A DNA stretch of 64,000 nt from Actinomycetes bacterium. GTDB lineage: Bacteria; Actinomycetota; Acidimicrobiia; Acidimicrobiales; JAJYXR01. The stretch's first letter is position 1. Every line of letters begins with the position of its first letter. The notes beneath the pieces are model-generated. The model searched no databases and had not been told where the DNA came from. It worked only from the letters and a program-made list of their open reading frames with translations. Both the position numbers and the translations under genes were made by a program. The stretch spans positions 69,051-133,050 of the forward strand of contig JAJYXR010000026.1 in assembly GCA_021801795.1 (NCBI GenBank). The letters run 5' to 3'. Below, one piece after another: positions 58,368-64,000 of the stretch.

Positions 58368-58789
58368 CCTCGCCTCCCGGCAGCGAGCCGTGGGGGATCC
58401 GACCCCTTCCCTGGCCTGACGCTCTCTCGCGCCCGTTCTTCGAGGCCGCTGCCGCGGGGAGACTGGTGCTGCAGAGGTGCACGGTGTGTGGTGAGGCAGT
58501 GTTCTATCCACGGCCCTACTGCACACTCTGCGCTGGGGAGCTCGAATGGACAGAGGCCTCTGGCAGCGGGACGGTCTACACCTTCACGGTGATACACCAG
58601 AATCTCTCGGGTGCCTTCAGCGAGCGGGTGCCCTACGTCGTGGCGATGATCGAGCTGGCCGAAGGTGTGCGGATGATGGGGAACCTGGTGGAGTGCCCTC
58701 CTCGGAGTGTGAGGATAGGAATGCCGGTGAGGGCCTGCTTCGTCGAGGCGGCTGACGGGATCGGGATCCCGCTCTGGAGGCCCGCGTGA
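58364..58789 (+). CDS. DUF35 OB-fold/zinc-ribbon protein (141 aa)
   Basis: Acyl-CoA-binding accessory protein: a rubredoxin-like zinc ribbon with CTVC and CTLC cysteine pairs (residues 38-58) and an OB-fold (GSGTVYTFTVIHQNL). Such proteins bind SCP2-type thiolases or aldolases, as ChsH2 does with Ltp2 in cholesterol side-chain degradation. The ATG at 58364 overlaps the preceding thiolase-like stop (ATGA), which makes pairing with that protein very probable. It converges on the GH5 gene with 29 bases between. Confidence 0.9.
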   Translation: MTSPPGSEPWGIRPLPWPDALSRPFFEAAAAGRLVLQRCTVCGEAVFYPRPYCTLCAGELEWTEASGSGTVYTFTVIHQNLSGAFSERVPYVVAMIELAEGVRMMGNLVECPPRSVRIGMPVRACFVEAADGIGIPLWRPA

Positions 58790-58818
58790 GGCCGATGGTG
58801 GCCGATCTGGGGAGCGGG

Positions 58819-60324
58819 TCAGGTGCCAGCAGGTGGATCGGGCGCAGCCCCGCTGGCAGGCAGCTCATCCACCGGTGACCAGGGTCCCGAGACGCCCTGC
58901 TCGTTGAACCCGGCCACCCGGTACCAGGCCGAGCCGGCAGGGACCCTGCTCTCCAGCCAGGGCGTCGAGTCGTCGGTGGCACAGCGGTTGCAGACCACCT
59001 CCCAGGGACCACCGGGGCCGGTGGTGGACTGCTCGACGCTGTAGGTGGCGGCATCCGTGGTCCCCCGCCAGGCTACCTTCAGGCCGGCTCCCGAGGTGGT
59101 CGTCGCTGATGTCCGTACCAGCACGGTGATCAGCGGTGTCCCCGGGGCAGGCTCGGGAGGCTCGGCGACGTCCTCCATCGCGTAGTCGAATGCCCTGATC
59201 AGGTGGTCACGGGTACGCATGACAGGGGATATCCCCGGGAAGTGGAGCGTCTCGCCGTCGTTGTGCTGCTCGTAGCCGTAGGTGTCGAGGTGGGCGAAGA
59301 GGGACCAGAACGCGGCTCCCGAGACGTGGGTGTCGGACTCCATTGCCCGGAAGAGGGCCGCGTTCGCGTATATGGATCCGTACTCCCCGGCGATGAACAC
59401 CTTGCCGGCCAGGGTTGCCTCGGTAGCGGCCACCTCCACCCCGGCGATGGTGGGTGGGTAGTAGTGGCAGTCGACGATGTCCACCAGCGGGTCGGTGAGG
59501 GTCGCGGGGTTTATCCCGTACTGCTGGCCTGCAGCCACCAGCTGATCGGGTGCGAGGGTGTGGAGGTAGGAGGCGATGGTGTGTATCCAGGAGGGGGTCA
59601 TGCCGTTCAGCTCGTTCCCGAGCTCCCAGGACATGATGGTGGGGTCGTCTCCTAGCTCGAGACCGGTCAGAGGATTCCGGTGTGTCAGCAGGACCTTTAT
59701 GTATTGCTCGAAGGCGTTGATGGCCAGGGGACTCGAGTAGAAGTCCGCCGATGGAAGGCCGAGCCATTGGGTGAAGTTATGGTAGCTGCCCTCGTAGTAG
59801 TGCCAGTTGTCGGTGAGGGGGATGATGAGGCGGATCCCCAGCCTGCATGCCTCGTATATGGAGTAGTCGATGGTCGCGAAAGCCTGGGGGTTGAACTGGC
59901 CCAGTGATGGCTCGAGGCTGAGGGGGTTGCCCACCGATATGCCCAGCGTGTGTGATCTCACCACCGTCGCCCCCATGTCGGCAGCGGTTCGCAGCGCGTC
60001 ACGGATCCGGAAATCCGTCGGGTAGGCGATTCCCCCCACGTTCTCGTCCAGGCCGAGCCAGTAGATGTTCGCGCCACCGAAGCGGTATCGGCTTCCACCT
60101 AGGACCAGGTGGGAGCCGTCTCGCGCGACGAAAGCGCTGGCTGGGGCAGGCTGCCTGGCTGGGTGACCAGCGCAGCCGCCCTCCTGCCTCGAGAGTCTGA
60201 GAGCTGCTGCCAGCTGGGCCGGGGTGCGCTCCGGGGCGGTCGAGCTGCTGGTCTGGAGGATGCTGCAGCTGGCCGCTGCCAGCGCAAGGGCGATCAGGAT
60301 TGGCCCAGAGCGCCTCAGGCGCAT
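58819..60324 (-). CDS. GH5-type beta-mannanase/cellulase-like lipoprotein with fibronectin III-like tail (501 aa)
   Basis: Secreted glycoside hydrolase of clan A, closest in appearance to GH5 endo-mannanases. The signal peptide ends in a lipobox with Cys20 (AAASC), so it is surface-anchored. The acid/base glutamate is E238 in SWELGNELNG and the nucleophile E314 in IAGEYGS, and other GH5 landmarks are SHTLGISVG and CHYYPPT. After residue about 400 a fibronectin type III-like domain follows (KVAWRGTTDAATYSVEQS). It is the only clearly extracellular enzyme in the window and not obviously related to the acyl-CoA island. ATG 60324 lies next to a hexamer array. Confidence 0.88.
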   Translation of the reverse strand: MRLRRSGPILIALALAAASCSILQTSSSTAPERTPAQLAAALRLSRQEGGCAGHPARQPAPASAFVARDGSHLVLGGSRYRFGGANIYWLGLDENVGGIAYPTDFRIRDALRTAADMGATVVRSHTLGISVGNPLSLEPSLGQFNPQAFATIDYSIYEACRLGIRLIIPLTDNWHYYEGSYHNFTQWLGLPSADFYSSPLAINAFEQYIKVLLTHRNPLTGLELGDDPTIMSWELGNELNGMTPSWIHTIASYLHTLAPDQLVAAGQQYGINPATLTDPLVDIVDCHYYPPTIAGVEVAATEATLAGKVFIAGEYGSIYANAALFRAMESDTHVSGAAFWSLFAHLDTYGYEQHNDGETLHFPGISPVMRTRDHLIRAFDYAMEDVAEPPEPAPGTPLITVLVRTSATTTSGAGLKVAWRGTTDAATYSVEQSTTGPGGPWEVVCNRCATDDSTPWLESRVPAGSAWYRVAGFNEQGVSGPWSPVDELPASGAAPDPPAGT

Positions 60325-60360
60325 GGATGCGCTTCCCGGCTATCAGGAACCTGGAGCACG

Positions 60361-60457
<97 letters not shown>

Positions 60458-60472
<15 letters not shown>

Positions 60473-61063
60473 GCCTGAGGTCATGCCGGTGCCGCTGGCT
60501 GCCACGGCCACCACCATATCCTGACCCGCCAGGTCCACACGGGTGTTGTCCTCGAGATAGGCGATGGATTGGATGTTGAAGAGCCTTACCTGGTCGGTTC
60601 CAAGAGGGTAAGGCCCCCAGTGCCAGGTACCCTTGTGGAGGACCAGCCTGTCCAGGGGCCTCAGGTGGAAGGCTCTCAGCTCCTCGCGGTCGGCCGGTCG
60701 ATCGAAGCTGACCGAGCGCTCGGCTACTACCATCAGTGCCTCGGAATCCAGGACGAGAAGAACCTGGGTGTGATGGTCATGGCGGTACAGCTCCTCGCAG
60801 AGCGGGGTGCTGCCTTCGTAGGAGATCTCGTCACGGGCGTGGCTGATGATGTTGGCATGGGGGTCGTTCCACTCGAAGTCGAGCCTCTGGAGACCGTCGC
60901 CAGGCGCGGTGTCGGGCAGGGGCAGCCAGCCATAGGGTTCCCACGCACCAGCGGTGAGAGGTTCTGCGATCAGGCAGGGATGAGTGCCCGGCACCGGCGC
61001 CTCCGCGCATTCACTAGGAAGTTCAGGTACACCAGTGTAGGGACCTGCCGGTAGCGGGTCCAT
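60458..61063 (-). CDS. Ureidoglycolate lyase-like protein (AllA family, 201 aa)
   Basis: Cupin-like fold of the AllA family, which converts ureidoglycolate to glyoxylate and urea. The family pattern is clear: LDFEWNDPHANIISHARDE, LYRHDHHTQVLLVLD and RPLDRLVLHKGTWHWGPYPL. The usual purine-breakdown neighbours are absent, so another substrate is possible. The ATG at 61063 begins MDPLPAGPYTG; the frame also opens from a TTG ten codons earlier, but without support. Last residues partly fall in the hexamer-repeat region. No ribosome site is obvious. Confidence 0.85.
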
Positions 61064-61245
61064 AAGAGTGGTATAAGACGACCACTGCAGCAACCATCTT
61101 GATTGGCCGCCTGGGTGTCCTATGGACGGAACCTGAAGCTTGGTGCGGTGGAGGTCGCGTCGGGGGGATCCTCGGGTCGGGCTACCCTCCGGACACCAAT
61201 CTGGTGGACTGGACTTCTCGCCATACTGCAGGATCGTCAGCTTGG

Positions 61246-61266
61246 TGTAGCACTTATAGTGCTACA
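61246..61266. promoter_or_regulatory. Palindromic operator of toxin-antitoxin operon
   Basis: TGTAGCACT-TAT-AGTGCTACA is a perfect 9+3+9 inverted repeat nine bases before the antitoxin ATG. It overlaps the -10 box TACAAT (61263-61268), and a possible -35 TTGGTG lies at 61242-61247. Antitoxins of this type bind such palindromes to repress their own operon. The start codon lies only six bases after the -10 box, so the mRNA is probably leaderless. Confidence 0.75.
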
Positions 61267-61274
61267 ATCATGCG

Positions 61275-61553
61275 ATGACCAGAATCGGGGTGCGAGAGCT
61301 TCGTCAGCACGCGAGCCGCTACCTCGAACGAGTAAAGGCCGGGGAAGTCGTCGAGATAACCGACAGGGGAAAGCTGGTTGCCCTTTTGGTGCCCCCCACT
61401 CCGGCCGCTACCGTGAGAGATGAACTCATCGCCTCCGGTCGCCTTCTGCCGGCCAAGGGCGCGTTCCATCTGCCGGAGCGCCGGAAGGTAGCCCGTGGAG
61501 AAGCGACGGGTACTGACGTCCTCACCGAACAGCGTCGGGAACGTAGCAGGTGA
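61275..61553 (+). CDS. Phd/YefM-type antitoxin (92 aa)
   Basis: Small antitoxin with the Phd-like N-terminus MTRIGVRELRQHASRYLERV and EITDRGKLVALLVP, which forms the dimeric DNA-binding part. The C-terminal half (residues 50-92) is polar and would bind and neutralise the toxin. Its stop overlaps the toxin start as GTGA. Expression is predicted to be autoregulated through the palindrome at 61246-61266. TA pairs of this size are typical of mobile or accessory regions. Confidence 0.87.
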   Translation: MTRIGVRELRQHASRYLERVKAGEVVEITDRGKLVALLVPPTPAATVRDELIASGRLLPAKGAFHLPERRKVARGEATGTDVLTEQRRERSR

Positions 61554-61942
61554 TCTACTTCGACACCTCCGCGCTGGTAAAGCTGGTCTTCGAAGAGACC
61601 GAAAGCGCGGCTCTAGCCGAGTGGCTGATGGTGAGAGCAGACGTGCCCAAGTTGAGCAGCGACCTGGCAACCATTGAACTGCTCCGAACATGTCGGCGGG
61701 TGGACGAGGACGCCGTCGAGGGTGCCACCCTCCTGCTCGGAGGAATCGACCTCCTCCCGATGGATCGCGCCATCGTCGAGAGAGCTGCTGGCCTCGTACC
61801 TACCGACCTGAGGAGCCTCGATGCGGTTCACCTGGCAAGTGCCTTGTCGGTCAAGGCGAGCCTGACCGCCTTCGTCGCATATGACAGTCGACTGTGTTCT
61901 GCCGCTGTGCAGGCGGGTCTCGAAGTGGCCTCCCCTGCCTGA
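61550..61942 (+). CDS. vapC: VapC-type PIN-domain toxin ribonuclease (130 aa)
   Basis: PIN-domain metal-dependent ribonuclease toxin. The four acidic residues of the active site are seen: D5 (YFDTSALVK), E43 (IELLR), D91 (LDAVHLASA) and D112 (YDSRL). The fold is complete at 130 residues. It probably cleaves tRNA or rRNA when the antitoxin is degraded; target is unknown. GTG 61550 overlaps the antitoxin stop. No terminator T-run follows, but a hairpin lies at 62025. Confidence 0.9.
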   Translation: MIYFDTSALVKLVFEETESAALAEWLMVRADVPKLSSDLATIELLRTCRRVDEDAVEGATLLLGGIDLLPMDRAIVERAAGLVPTDLRSLDAVHLASALSVKASLTAFVAYDSRLCSAAVQAGLEVASPA

Positions 61943-61990
61943 TACCATTGCTGGTGCTCTCACAGCGGCTTCCTGGAAGCGACTGGTACG

Positions 61991-62003
61991 GACCGTAACG
62001 GTC
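61991..62003. other. Perfect 13-base palindrome in intergenic gap
   Basis: GACCGT-A-ACGGTC in the 260-base gap after the toxin gene. Its position relative to a promoter is unclear; it may be an operator or part of a hairpin. The rest of the 61943-62202 gap has only the hairpin at 62025 and no clear small gene. Confidence 0.4.
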
Positions 62004-62024
62004 TTAGTGCACAAGCCACCGAGA

Positions 62025-62051
62025 CACCGGCACTCCTCTCGGGTGCCGGTG
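62025..62051 (+). terminator. Hairpin, possible terminator of toxin-antitoxin operon
   Basis: CACCGGCAC (62025-62033) and GTGCCGGTG (62043-62051) are perfect 9-base arms with a 9-base loop, 83 bases after the toxin stop. No T-run follows. Confidence 0.45.
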
Positions 62052-62202
62052 GCCGTCAGCCCGAGGTGGCCTGATGCGCGCGCATCAGTCAGAGGTTGTG
62101 CATCCGGAGCACCAGATGGCAGTCAGGACCAGGGGTCAGGGACGTGTGGCACCCAGGTCATCGAGATGTTCGCTGATACTTAGGGGATCACAGGGGGCAG
62201 TT

Positions 62203-62580
62203 ATGGACGTGCGGACCATCCGCGAGGTAGAGCCGGAGATAGAGCACGGTGGCACGGTGCCGGTCTGGTGGCTCGTCAGCCCCCGCGAGCTGAAGGATGC
62301 TACGGATGGAGGCTACCTGGAGCTGGTGAGCGAGTTCGAGGTGGCAGGCGGGGGAATGGTGGACCCGCACTCGCACCCCACGCACGAGTTCTACTACGTG
62401 ACCTCGGGGCGCGGGATCATGGTCATCGGCGACGAGGAAGCCGAGGTATCCCAGGGGGATCTGATCCATATCCCGCCCGGTGAGGTCCACAGCCTCCGGC
62501 CGGTGACCAGCCATGCCCCGATCCACTGTTTCTGCTTCGCGGTCGGGCTGAAGGACGCGGGACCGGTCGATTACTCCTAG
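62203..62580 (+). CDS. Cupin-domain protein (125 aa)
   Basis: Single-domain cupin with the metal-binding motif HSHPTHEFYYVTSG (two or three histidines and the glutamate) and second motif PPGEVHSLRPV. Members bind a metal and act as isomerases, dioxygenases or sensors. No closer assignment is possible. The ATG at 62203 follows a GGGGG site; a longer frame reaches back to 62074 but has no cupin similarity. The frame ends in a Tyr-Ser, after which comes the terminator hairpin. Confidence 0.8.
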   Translation: MDVRTIREVEPEIEHGGTVPVWWLVSPRELKDATDGGYLELVSEFEVAGGGMVDPHSHPTHEFYYVTSGRGIMVIGDEEAEVSQGDLIHIPPGEVHSLRPVTSHAPIHCFCFAVGLKDAGPVDYS

Positions 62581-62596
62581 GCCGCTGCCATCGGCA

Positions 62597-62632
62597 CCTC
62601 ACCGGCGCCTGCTGCCAGCCGGGCCGGTGAGG
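62597..62632. terminator. 10-bp stem hairpin between convergent genes
   Basis: CCTCACCGGC (62597-62606) and GCCGGTGAGG (62623-62632) form a perfect 10-base stem with a 16-base loop, between the cupin stop and the thiolase-like stop. It is the longest perfect arm pair in the window and the most likely intrinsic terminator, though without a T-run. Confidence 0.55.
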
Positions 62633-62688
62633 ATCTGCAGTTCCGAAGCTCACGCGGGTGCGGGATGGTCATGTGAGGTGCCCGAAGG

Positions 62689-64000
62689 CTACGCGAGGTG
62701 CGCGACGTTCACCATGGTGCCGGCTGGCGCCGAGGCGCTTGCATGGGAATCGTCGAGGGCAAGCGTGCGAAGCTCCACGGTGCTCCCGACCAGCCCCATG
62801 CCGCCGTCATCCTCCATGGCTGCCAGCATCGCGGGATCGAACGTCCTGGCATAACAACGGGCCGGCAGAGCACCCCGATCCGCTGTGCCCCGAGTGAGGG
62901 CGCTGGCCTCGCCGGCATGGATCCCGCTGGCCTCGCCGGCATGGACCCTGCTGGCGCTGGCCTCGCCGGCATGGAGCCCGGGGCCTGCTCCACCAGTGGC
63001 ATCGCCGGGGATCTCGCAGACGAGGAGACCCCATGCGGGCTCGCCGCTGTGAGCATGGACGGCGCTGGCGGCCAGCACCCGGGCGCTTCCCTGGTGGTGC
63101 TCGAGAAGGCATGGCCCGGGCACTCGGTCGACCCTTGCCTGCAGATCCTCGCCTCCGTGAGGCGACATCCGGGTGGGGGGATCGGTGGAGTAGACAGCGG
63201 CCGAGTGCTTCGACATGTGCATGCCCACGCCGGTCACGAGACCGAAACTGCCGGGGTCCTGCCTCAGCACCTCGACCATGGTCGCGATGGCGTGGGTGAC
63301 GGGATTGGACCCGGGTCCACCGTGGTAGGGGAGGCCACCGGTGACGCTGAGGGGACGCATGTCGCCATCCACGATCCCGAGGGCGTCACGGGCGAAGTCG
63401 ACGGAGCTGGCGAAGCAGGCATATAGGTCGAGGTGCCCTACGTCGTCGATCCCGATGCCGGCATTTCTGAGAGCAGTCTGGTGGGCTTCTGACATGGCCA
63501 CAGAGCGCCAGAGGTCTGGGCGCTCGGCGACGTAGGGGGAGTCCTCGGCATAGGCCCAGCCGTGCAGGTAGACCCGCCTGTCTCTCGGTACGCCGAGATC
63601 CTCGGCAAGCCGGTGGGTGGAGACGAGCACCCCGGCGGCCATGTCCACGTCCATGATGGCAGTCATGAGCTTGGTGTAGGGCGATGCCACGTAACGGTTG
63701 GACATGCTGGGCGTGGTGATCTCCTCGGCAGATCGGGGGTCTCGGAACCAGGCAAAGGGGTTCTCGGCGGCCACAGACGACAGCGAGGCCATCAGTTCCC
63801 CGAGATGCCTCCGGTGGTCGCCAAGGGGGGTGCCCAGGTGCCCGCGACGGGCGCTGTCGAAGATCGCGAAGGTCAGCCAGGCCTGGAGCACCTCGTGGGC
63901 GAGCTCTGCTGGGTGGAAGGGGGCTTCCCAGGGGAAGGGTCGGGGCTCGGAGGGAGGGAAGCTCCATCCAGGCCGCTCACCGGCTTTTCCGAGTCGCCTC
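62689..64000 (-). CDS. Acetyl-CoA acetyltransferase-like (thiolase superfamily) protein, 5' end outside window
   Basis: Long thiolase-like protein of the class annotated as acetyl-CoA acetyltransferase, usually about 500 aa. 436 residues are visible and the frame stays open through the last base, so the start lies beyond the window. Recognisable stretches: ASPYTKLMTAIMDVDMAAG, LDLYACFASSV, SVTGGLPYHGGPGSNPVTH and GLVTGVGMHMSKHSA. A His-Ala-Gly-Glu repeat (see 62902) interrupts the C-terminal domain. It might join the thiolase/aldolase set, but the operon lies mostly outside. Confidence 0.78.
   Translation of the reverse strand, partial: RRLGKAGERPGWSFPPSEPRPFPWEAPFHPAELAHEVLQAWLTFAIFDSARRGHLGTPLGDHRRHLGELMASLSSVAAENPFAWFRDPRSAEEITTPSMSNRYVASPYTKLMTAIMDVDMAAGVLVSTHRLAEDLGVPRDRRVYLHGWAYAEDSPYVAERPDLWRSVAMSEAHQTALRNAGIGIDDVGHLDLYACFASSVDFARDALGIVDGDMRPLSVTGGLPYHGGPGSNPVTHAIATMVEVLRQDPGSFGLVTGVGMHMSKHSAAVYSTDPPTRMSPHGGEDLQARVDRVPGPCLLEHHQGSARVLAASAVHAHSGEPAWGLLVCEIPGDATGGAGPGLHAGEASASRVHAGEASGIHAGEASALTRGTADRGALPARCYARTFDPAMLAAMEDDGGMGLVGSTVELRTLALDDSHASASAPAGTMVNVAHLA
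62902..62985. repeat. 24/30-bp in-frame tandem repeat in thiolase-like gene
   Basis: GCTGGCCTCGCCGGCATGGA occurs at 62902, 62926 and 62956 (spacing 24 and 30 bases). On the minus strand it encodes His-Ala-Gly-Glu-Ala-Ser units in the C-terminal part of the thiolase-like protein. Confidence 0.9.

Overview
The window is a gene-dense, high-GC stretch of bacterial DNA with frequent GTG starts, many 4-base ATGA/GTGA stop-start overlaps, and -10 boxes of the TANNNT type placed 6-8 bases before start codons, which implies leaderless mRNAs. Together with the gene content (many acyl-CoA dehydrogenases, SCP2-type thiolases with DUF35 partners, CaiB/BaiF transferases, a DUF929-VKOR pair) this points to an actinobacterium, perhaps an Acidimicrobiia-like lineage. 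That placement is inference, since no rRNA or housekeeping marker is present. I saw no tRNA, rRNA, CRISPR array or intact transposon. No stretch over 300 bases lacks a gene; the longest gaps (about 180-260 bases: 9879-10058, 27514-27738, 61064-61274, 61943-62202) hold regulatory sites, hairpins or nothing I recognise.

Layout. 1-9.9 kb: acyl-CoA synthetase and amidohydrolase (minus), then aldehyde dehydrogenase, D-aminoacylase-type amidohydrolase and Zn alcohol dehydrogenase (plus), a D-2-hydroxyacid dehydrogenase (minus) and an FGGY kinase (plus). 10-13.7 kb: a double-length acyl-CoA dehydrogenase, a small AhpD-like protein and a TetR regulator. 13.7-19.4 kb: a minus-strand operon of acyl-CoA dehydrogenase, enoyl-CoA hydratase, CaiB/BaiF transferase, SDR and Zn alcohol dehydrogenase. 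19.5-27.5 kb: two more acyl-CoA dehydrogenases, a condensation-type acyltransferase, a ligase, a fused CoA-transferase and a class II aldolase. 27.7-33.5 kb: a branched-chain-type ABC importer (binding protein, fused permease, two ATPases) plus SDR. 33.5-40.7 kb: VOC protein, thiolase, HMG-CoA-synthase-like/DUF35 fusion, acyl-CoA dehydrogenase, a heme-oxygenase-fold protein, a classical thiolase and a SnoaL-like protein. 40.7-46.8 kb: DUF929-VKOR disulfide module, two VOC proteins, RraA-like aldolase, Gfo/Idh oxidoreductase and a ligase. 46.8-51.8 kb: hyuB and hyuA split by an antisense dehydrogenase. 52-58.8 kb: SDR, two enoyl-CoA hydratases, two SCP2-like thiolases without the usual cysteine, a lipoate-ligase-like protein and a DUF35 protein. 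58.8-64 kb: GH5 lipoprotein, ureidoglycolate-lyase-like protein, toxin-antitoxin pair, cupin, and a thiolase-like gene running off the end.

How the genes could work together (inference): the ABC importer takes up a carboxylated substrate, three ligases and the CoA-transferases activate it, and acyl-CoA dehydrogenases, hydratases, SDRs and thiolases or aldolases shorten it. The set resembles steroid or terpenoid side-chain catabolism, but no ring-degrading enzyme is here and the substrate is not determined. Two features unify the island. A palindrome TGAC-N6-GTCA occurs exactly eight times that I could find, always at a promoter or gene start, so it is probably the operator of a local catabolic regulon. 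And at least a dozen short tandem-repeat arrays lie inside or at the ends of genes.
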